A stretch of 64,000 nucleotides of DNA from contig NZ_CP036425.1 in assembly GCF_007747445.1 (NCBI RefSeq), positions 3,394,175-3,458,174 on the forward strand, given 5' to 3'. The position numbers and the translations under genes are program-made. Under the pieces are notes generated by a model that was not told where the DNA came from, did no database searches, and worked only from the letters and a program-made list of their open reading frames with translations. Source of the DNA: Poriferisphaera corsica (lineage in GTDB: Bacteria > Planctomycetota > Phycisphaerae > Phycisphaerales > Phycisphaeraceae). Of the stretch, positions 44,872-55,139 are shown piece by piece; position 1 is the stretch's first letter, and each line of letters begins with the position of its first letter.

Positions 44872-44908
44872 AAGGCCTCGCAGATCATTGATCCGCGAGG
44901 CCTTCTTT
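44872..44908 (+). terminator. Intrinsic terminator between amylase and lpdA
   Basis: The stem AAGGCCTCGC / GCGAGGCCTT is followed on the plus strand by CTTTGTTTT. It can also serve the convergent lpdA weakly. Confidence 0.75.
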
Positions 44909-44928
44909 GTTTTACATCTGTTGATTGT

Positions 44929-46344
44929 TTACATGTGAATGGCGCGATCTTCGACAGCTAAGGCTGCTTCCTTGACCGCTTCACTCAAAGTTGGGTGGGC
45001 GTGACAAGTTCTCGCGATGTCTTCGGCACTTGCCCCGAACTCCATGGCAGCTGTACATTCAGCGATCAGATCACCGGCATGCGGGCCAATGATGTGAACG
45101 CCTAAAACGCGATCAGTTTTGGCATGTGTCAAGATCTTCACAAACCCTTCTGCGTATTCGATGGCCTTAGCGCGGCCGTTGGCGATAAAGGGGAACTTGC
45201 CTTTGCGGTATTCAACCGCTTCATCTTTCAGTTCATCTTCTGTTTTACCAACGGCTGCGATTTCAGGGTGCGTATACACAACGGCTGGTATTGCTTTGTA
45301 GTTCACGTGGCCGAAACCAGTTACGATCTTTTCAACACATGCCATGCCTTCTTCTTCAGCTTTGTGAGCTAGCATTGGGCCGGGGATAACATCACCGATT
45401 GCATAGACGCCCTCGATGTTGGTTTTGTAATCGTCATCGACAATGATCCAACCACGATCATCACGTTTCACGCCAACATCCTCTAACCCAAGGTTAGCAG
45501 TAAACGGAGCGCGACCGACCGCAACGAGAACACGGTCGGCTTCGATTGGATCGCCATTGCGTCTTTCAATGGTGATCTTGTTATTTTCAATATTTGCGCC
45601 CTGCACGCGGCTACGAAGCTCAAACTTCATACCCTGTTTTTCAAGCAGTTTATGCGCTTCTTTCGCAACTTCAGAGTCAATTCCGGGCAGAATACGGTCA
45701 AGGTATTCGACAATGGTTACTTCTGCACCGAGGCGGCGCCAAACAGAACCGAGTTCAATACCAATGTACCCTCCACCGATGACAGCTAAATGCTTGGGAA
45801 CTTCTTTGTAATTCAATGCTTCGGTTGAGGTGTCGACACGTTCACTATCAAGTTCAACGCCAGCGATGGTCGCGGAGCGTGAACCTGTTGCGATAATGAT
45901 GTTGTCAGCTTCAAGTTCTTCAACCTGAACACCACCCGATTCAACGATCACTGTGCGGTCTTTCGTAAACTTGGCATTGCCTTCATATCGTGTGATTTTG
46001 TTTTTCTTAAGTAATGCTTCAATCCCCTTGGTCAGCCCTTGAACGATTTTGTCTTTTCGTTTAAGCATTTTTCCAAGATCTAGCGAAACACCTTTTACAT
46101 TGATGCCATGCACACCGATCTGCTTTTTGATCTCTTCGTACTTTTCAGACGATTCGAGCAATGCTTTTGATGGGATACAGCCAACACGTAAGCAGGTACC
46201 GCCCATTACCTTGTTTTTGTCCACTATCGCAACGTCTAATCCAAGTTGTGCAGCACGGATCGCTGCAACATATCCCCCGGGGCCTGCACCAATCACAATC
46301 ATCTGATGTTTCTTCGTACTCATATCACTTCCATTCTCAGTCAT
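44929..46344 (-). CDS. lpdA: Dihydrolipoyl dehydrogenase (E3)
   Basis: 471 residues. The flavoprotein reoxidises the lipoyl groups of the 2-oxoglutarate dehydrogenase complex with NAD. It has the FAD motif GAGPGGYVAAIRAAQLG, the redox disulfide GGTCLRVGCIPSK, the NAD motif GGGYIGIELGSVWRRLG and the C-terminal active-site His-Glu pair in HAHPTLSEAVKEA. GGAAGAG precedes the ATG at 46344; an alternative ATG is at 46323. It is the last gene of the sucA-sucB-lpdA run, 93 bases after sucB. Confidence 0.96.
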   Translation of the reverse strand: MTENGSDMSTKKHQMIVIGAGPGGYVAAIRAAQLGLDVAIVDKNKVMGGTCLRVGCIPSKALLESSEKYEEIKKQIGVHGINVKGVSLDLGKMLKRKDKIVQGLTKGIEALLKKNKITRYEGNAKFTKDRTVIVESGGVQVEELEADNIIIATGSRSATIAGVELDSERVDTSTEALNYKEVPKHLAVIGGGYIGIELGSVWRRLGAEVTIVEYLDRILPGIDSEVAKEAHKLLEKQGMKFELRSRVQGANIENNKITIERRNGDPIEADRVLVAVGRAPFTANLGLEDVGVKRDDRGWIIVDDDYKTNIEGVYAIGDVIPGPMLAHKAEEEGMACVEKIVTGFGHVNYKAIPAVVYTHPEIAAVGKTEDELKDEAVEYRKGKFPFIANGRAKAIEYAEGFVKILTHAKTDRVLGVHIIGPHAGDLIAECTAAMEFGASAEDIARTCHAHPTLSEAVKEAALAVEDRAIHM

Positions 46345-46437
46345 GAAATCTCTTCCGCCGCCCTGAATCGATGCCCAATAACCTGTATGCTGCGCATGAT
46401 TTGATCATTTTATTTCATACGCATTACTAATTTATAA

Positions 46438-47799
46438 TTAGATTTCCATCAGCATGCGAGAGGGATCTTCGAGTGCATCTTTAATGCGGATTAAGAAACT
46501 GACCGCTTCACGACCATCAACGATGCGATGATCATATGTCAGGGCGATATACATCATGGGTCGTACTTCAACCGTTTCCTTACCGGGCTGACCGACAGCG
46601 ATTGGACGACGAATGATGTTGTGCATCCCCAAAACCCCCGATTGCGGCGGGTTGATAATCGGCGTGGACATCATTGAGCCGTAGACACCCCCATTGGTGA
46701 TGGTGAAAGTGCCGCCGGTTAATTCTTCGAGTTTGATTTTATTATCCCGCGCCGCTTTGCCGTATTGAGTGATTGCTTGTTCAATCTCAGCGAAGCTAAG
46801 TCGCTCTGCATTACGGATGATTGGCACAACCAAACCCTTGCCGCCGCCAACAGCGATGCCGATGTCGTAGTAGTTTTTGTAAAGAACATCGGTGCCAACA
46901 ATTTCAGCATTAATTGCAGGGAATTGCTTCAATGCATCGACAACTGCTTTAACAAAGAATGACATAAAACCAAGCTTGATATCGTAGCGTTTGAGGAAAG
47001 CGTCTTTGTACTTGCTTCTGATTGCCATGACGTTGGTCATGTCGATTTCGTTGAAGGTCGTGAGCAATGCTGCTGAGTGCTGCGCTTGCACTAACCGTTC
47101 TGCAATTCGGCGACGCATTGGCGTCATTGGCACGAGTTCTTCTTCTCGACCGGGTTCAGTGCTGACTTCACGTTTTTCCGCTGCAGGTTGCAAGGTTGGA
47201 GCAGGAGCACTCGGCTGTGGGATAATTTGAGTTGCACCGTTACCTTGCATGGGGCGTTTCCACGCAACATGTCGCTCTACATCTTCTTTTAGCAATCTGC
47301 CCCCGGGGCCACTGGCTTCAACATCAGCCGCCTGTATGCCATAGAGATCTAACAGACGCTGGGCGGCGGGCATGACTCGTGGGTCCTGCCGACCTGGTAT
47401 CTGTTTGGAGACGCCAACCGGTGATGGCTTGGCATCATCAGTTTCTGTCTCCTGTTTTTTCTCAGCAATTGCAGCAACTTTCTCGGCAACTGCTTCTGTT
47501 GCCTCTTCTTTTTCCTCAACAACAGGACTTGTCTCAGGTGATGTTTTAACTGCAGCAACCTCACCCTCCTCCATATATCCAATCACATCCCCAACTTTCG
47601 CCTCTGCGCCCTGCTCAAGCAATAGCTTCGTGATCGTACCTGATGCTGGTGCGGGCAACTCAAGTGTCACCTTATCGGTTTCGATTTCCACAATAGGATC
47701 ATCTTTTTGAACACCGTCACCGGTTTTCTTGATCCATTGACCGATCTGCACTTCCGTGATCGATTCACCTACCTCAGGTACGATTAATTCGACTGCCAT
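46438..47799 (-). CDS. sucB: 2-oxoglutarate dehydrogenase E2 (dihydrolipoyl succinyltransferase)
   Basis: 453 residues. The N-terminal lipoyl domain has the lipoylated Lys in [14 protein letters not shown]. An Ala/Glu-rich linker and a peripheral subunit-binding domain ([16 protein letters not shown] with [17 protein letters not shown]) follow. The catalytic domain ends in [16 protein letters not shown] with the active-site His and Asp. It transfers succinyl from E1 to CoA and forms the core of the complex. It lies between sucA and lpdA on one strand. Confidence 0.96.
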   Translation of the reverse strand: MAVELIVPEVGESITEVQIGQWIKKTGDGVQKDDPIVEIETDKVTLELPAPASGTITKLLLEQGAEAKVGDVIGYMEEGEVAAVKTSPETSPVVEEKEEATEAVAEKVAAIAEKKQETETDDAKPSPVGVSKQIPGRQDPRVMPAAQRLLDLYGIQAADVEASGPGGRLLKEDVERHVAWKRPMQGNGATQIIPQPSAPAPTLQPAAEKREVSTEPGREEELVPMTPMRRRIAERLVQAQHSAALLTTFNEIDMTNVMAIRSKYKDAFLKRYDIKLGFMSFFVKAVVDALKQFPAINAEIVGTDVLYKNYYDIGIAVGGGKGLVVPIIRNAERLSFAEIEQAITQYGKAARDNKIKLEELTGGTFTITNGGVYGSMMSTPIINPPQSGVLGMHNIIRRPIAVGQPGKETVEVRPMMYIALTYDHRIVDGREAVSFLIRIKDALEDPSRMLMEI

Positions 47800-47917
47800 C
47801 TCGTTTACCTGCTTTCCATGACTTCCTTCAAAGCCATTGATCTCGTTAACGCGAGCTTCACATTAGCTCGCACGTTCTCTCCCACGTTTGCTCCATCCCA
47901 CTGAAACAAAGCATATT

Positions 47918-50788
47918 TTAGTGCAGCCCTTTACAGAACGCTTCACTAATCAATTCATCTTGTTCGAGCAGATGAGCTGCGCGTGAACCCGTTGCAGGGC
48001 TTGCCGATGCAGCTCGTGTTGACGCAAGGAATCGCTGACGATCATAAATCCGATCGCCGAACTTCATCCTTAAAAACGGCCATGCGCCCATATTTTCTGG
48101 CTCATCCTGTACCCAGATAACGGGTACATCATCTGAGTGCCGCATCAACAACATTCGCAATTCATCATCGGGGAATGGATAAAACTGTTCAATCCTTGCA
48201 ATCGCAATATCATCACGACCCAACTGTTCTCTACGTTCAATCAGGTCATAATAAACGCGACCAGAACAAAGCAACACACGTGTCACCTTCTTCGTATCCG
48301 CTTTCTCATCACGGATCACACGTTTAAAAGTACCTGTGGTCAGATCATCTAGATCCGAGACGCATTTGGGATTACGTAGCAAGCTTTTTGGTGTCATGAC
48401 GACTAAAGGCTTTCGCCACCTTCTCACCATCTGCCTCCTCAGCAGGTGGAACACCTGAGCTGGGGTGCTGGGCTGAACAACTTGGAAGTTATCTTGCGCG
48501 GCAAGCGCCAAGAATCTTTCCAATCTTGCTGATGAGTGTTCGGGCCCCTGCCCTTCAAAACCGTGCGGCAATAACATCACCAAACCGCTCAACCTGCGCC
48601 ATTTATCTTCTGCACTGGCAATAAACTGGTCGATAATCACCTGTGCGACATTCGCAAAATCGCCGAACTGGGCTTCCCAAATCACTAATGAATTAGGTGT
48701 TTCCAAACTGTAGCCATAATCAAAACCCAGCACACCTGATTCCGACAACGGGCTATTGTAAACTTCCACGGTTGCTTGCTCTTCCGCAACATGCTGCAAC
48801 ACGTTATATTCATGACCATCACTGTAGTCACTTAACACCGCATGCCTATGGCTAAACGTACCTCGTTGCGCATCTTGGCCTGAAATTCTGATCCGATGAC
48901 CCGCAACCGCCAGTGCGGCATAAGCAAGCGACTCGCCGGCTGACCAATCTAATGGGCGTTTACCTTCTGCCATCTCCAAACGATTATTCATAAACCGCTT
49001 CAGTTTCGGATGTAGCTTGAAAGTATCAGGCGTCTGCGTCATGCGTGTCAGGTATTTGCAGAGTGTTTCTTTTTCAATCCCCGTCATGACTTCATCAGCG
49101 TCATGTTCAGATCCGCCATAATAGCCCGACCACTTACCTTCAAGAACCCACATTTTATCGTGCACAAAATGATCACTGCGTGCAGCAGTCAGGTCCTTCT
49201 CAAGGAGCTCTGTTCTTCGCAGGGCAATTCGGTCAGCATCACCGCGAGTCACACCACCAAGCTTCAACAGATGATCGAGATAGTTCTCGCGCACCGGTTT
49301 ACGTTTGGCAATCTTGCTGTACATGTATGGCTGTGTGTATGACGGTTCATCACTTTCGTTGTGTCCACGCTTGCGGTAACAATACATGTCGATCACAACA
49401 TCACGCTTGAATTCCATGCGGAATTCCATTGCTAATCGCACAACCTGTGCGACCGCTTCAGGTTCTTCACCGTTTACATGGAAAATCGGAATTTGCAGCA
49501 TCTTTGCGACGTCAGTCGCGTAACGACAGCTTCTAGCCTGCTTTGCACCAGTCGTGAAACCGATCTGGTTATTGACCACGATATGTAGCGTACCGCCAAC
49601 CGTGTAACCGGGCAGGTTAGATAAGTTCAATGTTTCTTGGATGATCCCTTCGCCGGCAAAAGCAGCATCCCCGTGAATGAGCATCACCATGCCCTTTTCA
49701 CCGCGTGTACCTAAACCGCTCTTATCCTGCTTCGCTCGCATACGGCCCATTGCCACCGTGTTGACATATTCGAGGTGACTTGGATTAAAGCAAAGCGAAA
49801 GGTGCAAATTGTGGCCATGCCTTGTCCGCCAATCGCTGGAATAACCCAAATGATACTTCACATCCCCGCCGCCCCAATATCGCCGCGGATCGACATCTTC
49901 AAACTCACGGAAGATTTTTTGTGGGCTTTTACCCATGATATTCGCAAGCACATTCAATCGACCGCGGTGTGCCATGCCAATGACAATCTCACGCACACCT
50001 TGATCGCCTGCAGTCTCAAGCGCCAAGTCAAGCAGCGGGATAACACTTTCCGCGCCTTCAAGACTAAAGCTTTTCGCTCCGATGAATTTACGTTGAATAA
50101 ATTCTTCGAAAATAACCGCATCGGTTAAGCGAGTCAGAATACGAATCTGCTCTTTACGCGTGAGCTTTGTCCTGTTCCGCGTTGACTCCATCTTTCGTTG
50201 CAGCCATTCACGAACCTGCAGATTATCAATGTGCATAAACTGCACACCAATATTTCGACAGTAAGTCTCTTCAAGGTTGGAGATCACTTCGCTCAATGTC
50301 TCACCTGGTACGTTCGTCGTGAACACCGGACAGTTCATGTCCTCAGGCGTAAATCCATAATATCGTGGCTCCAACTCCGTCGGCGATTCGTTCACAATCC
50401 CAAGCGGATCAATATTGGCAACAATATGACCACGCACGCGATAGTTTCTGATGAGTTGATCAAGTCTGTGCTGCAACGACGACATATCGCTGATGGAGAC
50501 ATGTCCACTCGGCACCGGCACTGAGCCAGGCGGCATCGCACCATTGCCATTTGCAATGACAGCATGACCGTTTCCATTACCATTCGTTGGCACCGGATTA
50601 AACAAACTCCTCGCCTTAAAGCGAGGGCCCAGACGCTCATTCACCTGTAGTCGCGGCCCCCCCTGCCATTGCTCAAACTGTTTCCGCCACCCCTCATCAA
50701 CAGCATGAGGGTCGTTCAGATACAACTCGTAGAGGTGCTCAACGTAGGCAAGGTTCGTTCCGTTCGGCCAGTTAGGTTGCCCAGCCAT
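47918..50788 (-). CDS. sucA: 2-oxoglutarate dehydrogenase E1
   Basis: 956 residues, the thiamine-diphosphate decarboxylase of the TCA-cycle complex. The N-terminus (NLAYVEHLYELYLNDPHAVD) is the E2-contacting segment. The TPP site includes HRGRLNVLANIMGK and IHGDAAFAGEGIIQETLNLS, with HIVVNNQIGFTT and SDEPSYTQPYMY in the middle and QDEPENMGAWPFLR near the end. Length is typical of bacterial SucA. The first gene of the operon; its promoter must lie in 50789-51139. Confidence 0.97.
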   Translation of the reverse strand: MAGQPNWPNGTNLAYVEHLYELYLNDPHAVDEGWRKQFEQWQGGPRLQVNERLGPRFKARSLFNPVPTNGNGNGHAVIANGNGAMPPGSVPVPSGHVSISDMSSLQHRLDQLIRNYRVRGHIVANIDPLGIVNESPTELEPRYYGFTPEDMNCPVFTTNVPGETLSEVISNLEETYCRNIGVQFMHIDNLQVREWLQRKMESTRNRTKLTRKEQIRILTRLTDAVIFEEFIQRKFIGAKSFSLEGAESVIPLLDLALETAGDQGVREIVIGMAHRGRLNVLANIMGKSPQKIFREFEDVDPRRYWGGGDVKYHLGYSSDWRTRHGHNLHLSLCFNPSHLEYVNTVAMGRMRAKQDKSGLGTRGEKGMVMLIHGDAAFAGEGIIQETLNLSNLPGYTVGGTLHIVVNNQIGFTTGAKQARSCRYATDVAKMLQIPIFHVNGEEPEAVAQVVRLAMEFRMEFKRDVVIDMYCYRKRGHNESDEPSYTQPYMYSKIAKRKPVRENYLDHLLKLGGVTRGDADRIALRRTELLEKDLTAARSDHFVHDKMWVLEGKWSGYYGGSEHDADEVMTGIEKETLCKYLTRMTQTPDTFKLHPKLKRFMNNRLEMAEGKRPLDWSAGESLAYAALAVAGHRIRISGQDAQRGTFSHRHAVLSDYSDGHEYNVLQHVAEEQATVEVYNSPLSESGVLGFDYGYSLETPNSLVIWEAQFGDFANVAQVIIDQFIASAEDKWRRLSGLVMLLPHGFEGQGPEHSSARLERFLALAAQDNFQVVQPSTPAQVFHLLRRQMVRRWRKPLVVMTPKSLLRNPKCVSDLDDLTTGTFKRVIRDEKADTKKVTRVLLCSGRVYYDLIERREQLGRDDIAIARIEQFYPFPDDELRMLLMRHSDDVPVIWVQDEPENMGAWPFLRMKFGDRIYDRQRFLASTRAASASPATGSRAAHLLEQDELISEAFCKGLH

Positions 50789-51139
50789 GATGTGTTTCCA
50801 AGTTGCGAACCATAAATCTATTTTCTATCCGCCGCAGCAGATTTCACTGAAGGATCAATCCCATCAATCTCGTTATCAAGGCTTACTCGCACTCGATCAC
50901 AAAAGTTCCAAAACTGATCCGAAACTTGGCGGAAGAGCATACCAGATAATCACTCGTTATCCAGACACTTATCCACCACCAAGTCATTTAATTTTTCCAC
51001 GCATAGCGCGGCCGCAAAACTGCCACACCTCCCGGCCAATTTCGGCAAGGATAACTAACACACTATAATCCGTAAACATTATCGGGTCGCTTTTCGCAAC
51101 CTTTTTTATATTCACTGACCAACATACGAATTTCGCATC
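50789..51139. other. Divergent intergenic region
   Basis: About 350 bases between sucA and the TSUP gene. A short frame in it has no family features. No clear promoter or hairpin was recognised. Confidence 0.4.
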
Positions 51140-51976
51140 ATGATTGACCAGCTCTTCCAACCCACCTCTCTCATCGCAATCGCACTCATAGGCTCCCTTG
51201 CTGGAATTTTAGGCGGACTTCTCGGTGTCGGCGGCTCAGTGATCATCATCCCAAGTCTCTATTTCGTACTTGGCTCGGAACAGCAACTTTTCCAGGCCGC
51301 TGCCATGATTGTTAACGTTTTTATCGCCATCCCCGCCGCTTATAAACACTACAAGAAGCATGGCATGGTTCCGCGGTACATCGCTTGGATGCTCCCAGCA
51401 TCAATTACCTTCATCGTCATCGGCGTCAGCATTTCCAACCTTTTTACAGGACAAGCTGGGAATATCCTCCTAGGCCGCATACTCGCTGCATTCCTTGCCT
51501 ACGTCCTCGCAATAAACATCAAAAGACTTTTGACTCCCCGCAAAATCCCGCATCCAGACGACCCAGAGACGCCTGACCCCACCAAGCATATCCTCAAAAC
51601 ACGAGCCATTTCTGTTGGCTCGCTGCACGGCTTCACGGCCGGTCTCATGGGTATCGGCGGCGGAGCCGTCACAGTCCCGATGCAACAAATCATGCTCAAA
51701 CTCCCACTTAAAAACTGCATCGCCAACTCATCTGCACTCATCATTATCTCTTCAATCGTCGGCGCTGCTTACAAAAACCTTTCGCTTCCATCACTTGGCT
51801 ACAAAATTCAAGATTCCATCACCATTGCCGCGGTACTAATCCCAACAGCCTTTATTGCCTCCCGAATGGGCGCTCAACTCACACACATCCTTCCGACAAA
51901 AGTCATACGTATCCTTTTTATGATTCTCATCACAATTGCTGCGATTAAACTCGCGAATCTCCCTTCCCCCTTCTAA
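51140..51976 (+). CDS. TSUP (TauE/SafE) family transporter
   Basis: 278 residues with about eight membrane helices in two repeats. Each repeat starts with the family Gly-rich motif (GSLAGILGGLLGVGGSVIIIP and GSLHGFTAGLMGIGGGAVTVP). The family exports or imports small organic or sulfur anions such as sulfite or sulfoacetate. The substrate cannot be read from the sequence, and no sulfur-metabolism gene is beside it. Confidence 0.9.
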   Translation: MIDQLFQPTSLIAIALIGSLAGILGGLLGVGGSVIIIPSLYFVLGSEQQLFQAAAMIVNVFIAIPAAYKHYKKHGMVPRYIAWMLPASITFIVIGVSISNLFTGQAGNILLGRILAAFLAYVLAINIKRLLTPRKIPHPDDPETPDPTKHILKTRAISVGSLHGFTAGLMGIGGGAVTVPMQQIMLKLPLKNCIANSSALIIISSIVGAAYKNLSLPSLGYKIQDSITIAAVLIPTAFIASRMGAQLTHILPTKVIRILFMILITIAAIKLANLPSPF

Positions 51977-52151
51977 ATCATTCCCACACGCCTTCAATTC
52001 TGCGAATACCAGGCAGCAGATCCTCAACTCTGCAAAATATCGAAAGATAAAATCGCATCTCGGAAACAATTCATCCGAAATGCGCGTATATCATTCATGC
52101 GTAACTACTGAGCCAAATCGCTCATGACCTAAGTTTTTCAGGACATAAACA

Positions 52152-52985
52152 ATGACTGCCTTTTGGAACAACACGAAAACCGCCATCCTCCTAGGAGCTA
52201 TGTTTGCCCTCATTTTGGGGATTGGTGCCATCCTAGGCCAAGGCTCTGCCGGTGGGTTGATTATCGCCTTTATTATCGCACTGATCATGAACGTGGGAGC
52301 CTTCTTTTTCTCCGATAAGATCGCTATCGCTTCCATGCGAGGCAAGCCCGCTGATCCAACCCAAGATGCCGACTTGATCACGATGGTCGAGCGACTCGCA
52401 AAAAATGCCGGGCTCCCCAAAACCCCTGATATATACGTCTGCCCGCAACAAGCACCCAATGCTTTCGCCACCGGACGTTCACCCGCTAAAGCTGCAGTTG
52501 CCGTCACCCAAGGCGCTCGCCAACTGCTCACTTTCGACGAGCTCGAAGGCGTCATGGCTCACGAACTCGCACACGTCAAAAACCGAGACACATTGACTTC
52601 CACCATCGCAGCCACCATCGCAGGTGCCATCTCCTTTCTTTCTTGGATGATTATCTGGGATCGTGATATACACCCACTCGTAAAGATCGGACTATGGCTC
52701 CTCGCCCCCATTGCTGCTGGAATCATCCAGATGGCCATCTCACGCTCTCGCGAGTTCGTTGCCGATCATGACGGCGCCCTCATCGCAGGCTCCCCACACG
52801 GCCTCATCTCCGCATTACGCAAGCTTGAAGCCACCGCCAAACGAATCCCTCTCGAAAACGAAACCCCAGCTCAAAACCACATGTTCATCATCCAACCGCT
52901 TTCACCCTCCAAAGCACTCGCATCACTTTTCTCTACACACCCCTCGACTGATGACCGCATTGCCAAACTCTCTCAGATGGCATAA
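52152..52985 (+). CDS. htpX: M48 family membrane metalloprotease (HtpX-like)
   Basis: 277 residues. Two N-terminal membrane helices (AILLGAMFALILGIGAIL and GLIIAFIIALIMNVGAF) are followed by the zinc site GVMAHELAHVKNRD (HExxH) and the downstream Glu in SRSREFVADHDGALI. Two more helices lie between. The C-terminus ends STHPSTDDRIAKL, as in HtpX. It cleaves misfolded membrane proteins with its active site in the cytoplasm. A terminator follows. Confidence 0.94.
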   Translation: MTAFWNNTKTAILLGAMFALILGIGAILGQGSAGGLIIAFIIALIMNVGAFFFSDKIAIASMRGKPADPTQDADLITMVERLAKNAGLPKTPDIYVCPQQAPNAFATGRSPAKAAVAVTQGARQLLTFDELEGVMAHELAHVKNRDTLTSTIAATIAGAISFLSWMIIWDRDIHPLVKIGLWLLAPIAAGIIQMAISRSREFVADHDGALIAGSPHGLISALRKLEATAKRIPLENETPAQNHMFIIQPLSPSKALASLFSTHPSTDDRIAKLSQMA

Positions 52986-53018
52986 CTATCAACCACCCAC
53001 CAATCAATAAACACCCAC

Positions 53019-53046
53019 ACAGACTCCGTAACGAGTCTGTTTTTAC
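53019..53046 (+). terminator. Intrinsic terminator of htpX
   Basis: The stem ACAGACTC / GAGTCTGT is followed by TTTTTA, 35 bases after the stop. Confidence 0.75.
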
Positions 53047-53203
53047 ATGACATTTACTTAAGTCCGAATAATAACGCTATCCTCAATATCCAAACTGTTA
53101 CCCGCATACATTGCCCACCTCACATTCATTCAGCCGATCTAACGCATATTATTGTTCATCGCATCATGCCAGCATCACGACATCCATACTGATCAGCAAC
53201 AAC

Positions 53204-54091
53204 ATGAATCCCGGTGATCTCTTCCTACTATTCTGGCTTCTCATCTCAATACTCATCGCAGTATGGGTTTATCAGGATCTAGGTAAACGCTCACCCACAC
53301 TCAACCTCATGAAGCCAGCCTGGATCCTCATCTGCATCTACACCGGTCTTTTCGGCCTGCTCATCTACGAACTTACCTGCCGCTCGACCAAACCCCTCAT
53401 CCCACATTCCACGCGCTATTCAGCATCCTCGTACCGCAAAGCCTCCTCTTCAACCGTCCAAAGCACCGCCGGAGCCGCCACCGGCATCATTATCGCCGCT
53501 TCACTTTCTTCAATCCTCAACCTTCCAACGATGATCGAGTATCTCCTCGAATACCTCCTAGCCTACATCTTCGCCATCTTTGTCTTTCATGGCCTATACC
53601 ACGCCAACACCTATTACTCATACCCAAATGCCATCAAAGAAATAATCCTACCCGAAACCATCTCTATCAATTTTATTCTCGCCGCAATCTTTCCCACCAA
53701 TGCACTCTGTTTCCAATATATCCCTATGGCCGACCACCCTACACTCATTCGATTCTGGTTTGTCATGCAGCTTGCCACAATCGTTGGTTTCGGAATCGCA
53801 TACCCCCTGATCCATTGGTTGATCCTCAACAACTTAAAACCCTGCTACATCATCATTCAGCCAAAAAGAAATGCGTACCCCACGCCCAAACATATGAAAC
53901 CTATTAAAGAAATTGCATCCAATTCAAAAACCAATGATCCCACCCCCGAAGCGATATATAAAAGTAAAATCAAAACACAACTGATCATCGCCCTTCTTCT
54001 ATCATTCCTTCTTCTAGCTGCCGGCTTCACACTCGCTATCTACATCACGCCAATCTTACCTCACATTGACCTTAGCCACTTCATCTATTGA
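53204..54091 (+). CDS. DUF4396-like membrane protein
   Basis: 295 residues from MNPGDLFLLFWLL. About seven membrane helices. SSYRKASSSTVQSTAGAATG and the later LPETISINFILAAIFPT resemble the conserved parts of DUF4396, where a histidine-containing GSTxHCxAGDATG motif is usual. Here the His/Cys and Asp are replaced (STVQSTAGAATG), so any metal or copper role suggested for relatives may be lost. The open frame starts at 53111; the later ATG puts the first helix at the N-terminus as in relatives. Confidence 0.65.
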   Translation: MNPGDLFLLFWLLISILIAVWVYQDLGKRSPTLNLMKPAWILICIYTGLFGLLIYELTCRSTKPLIPHSTRYSASSYRKASSSTVQSTAGAATGIIIAASLSSILNLPTMIEYLLEYLLAYIFAIFVFHGLYHANTYYSYPNAIKEIILPETISINFILAAIFPTNALCFQYIPMADHPTLIRFWFVMQLATIVGFGIAYPLIHWLILNNLKPCYIIIQPKRNAYPTPKHMKPIKEIASNSKTNDPTPEAIYKSKIKTQLIIALLLSFLLLAAGFTLAIYITPILPHIDLSHFIY

Positions 54092-54343
54092 TCTCATACA
54101 GCCCCCTGTTATTAACTTGGTTCAATATCAAAAACCGTTGCCTTTTCATATCGCATCTCGTAAGATGTTTCCTGTAAATACATGTCGAACGATGACATGA
54201 ACCGGGCATGCAGATCAATGTATTAACAGAATTTCCGGGCGGTCTTTCTTTCCTATCACACACATTTATCACATAAAATCCAACCGCTCCTTTCTTGTTA
54301 CGATCCGACATGCAACTTAGAACTATCTCCAGGGAGCTTTAAC

Positions 54344-55084
54344 ATGCGCTATACTCTCGCCAGTCTTTTGGCCGCCACGACAATATGCACAGCGGTACAC
54401 GCTCAATCCGACTTTCTTTCCGACTACACCAATGCCTATAAAACGAAACCCAAATCAGCCATAGATGATGTCGACTATAAAAACTACCAAGAAAAAGACG
54501 ACTTCAAGATTACACCTTACATCCAAGGTTTTGGAACATTCGCACTCACCAACGAAACAGACTATGTCGGCAACGGCTCCACCATTGCCGAAGATATAGA
54601 ACAAGATAACGCCTTCGGCGCAGGCGTCGCACTCGGTTTCGAAACCGGCAATTGGCGTACCGAAGCTGAATTCTCATACCAGCGTTTCGGCTTCTCAGAA
54701 ACCATCAACAACGGTTCAAACATACTCGGCTACGACACCGAAATCTCCAACTACAACATTTTCATCAACGGTTACTACGACATCCCCGTCCAAGACAAAC
54801 TTGAATTCTTTCTCGGCGGCGGCGCAGGCATCTCTATCTACCGCGGCAATTTTGACCTCTCAGCAACAGCACCCCTCGGCGACCAAAACGACGTCACACA
54901 TGACGTTGTCTTCGGTTATCACTTTGACGCAGGCATAAACTATCTCGTAGATGATCATTTGGAAGTCTTCTCAGCCTACCGCATATTCTCTTCTGAAGGG
55001 CCTTCCTTCGAAGATCATGGTGAAATCGAAATCGACAGCCCCATCTTCCACACCATCATGCTCGGCATGAGATATAAATTCTAA
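54344..55084 (+). CDS. Outer-membrane beta-barrel protein
   Basis: 246 residues. A signal peptide (ASLLAATTICTAVHAQ) is followed by alternating amphipathic strands (FKITPYIQGFGTFALTNETD, GAGVALGFETGNWRTEAEFS, NIFINGYYDIPVQDKLEFFL) and a C-terminal strand ending in Phe (TIMLGMRYKF). This is the 8-strand barrel pattern of OmpW/Opa/P25-type porin-like proteins. AGGGAG precedes the ATG. It indicates an outer membrane. Ligand unknown. Confidence 0.82.
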   Translation: MRYTLASLLAATTICTAVHAQSDFLSDYTNAYKTKPKSAIDDVDYKNYQEKDDFKITPYIQGFGTFALTNETDYVGNGSTIAEDIEQDNAFGAGVALGFETGNWRTEAEFSYQRFGFSETINNGSNILGYDTEISNYNIFINGYYDIPVQDKLEFFLGGGAGISIYRGNFDLSATAPLGDQNDVTHDVVFGYHFDAGINYLVDDHLEVFSAYRIFSSEGPSFEDHGEIEIDSPIFHTIMLGMRYKF

Positions 55085-55107
55085 GCCCACACCCAATCAT
55101 TCAGCAT

Positions 55108-55139
55108 ATAAAAAGGCAGCACATGCTGCCTTTTTATAT
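55108..55139. terminator. Bidirectional intrinsic terminator
   Basis: AAAAAGGCAGCA / TGCTGCCTTTTT with a 2-base loop lies between the barrel gene and the convergent murD. Confidence 0.85.
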
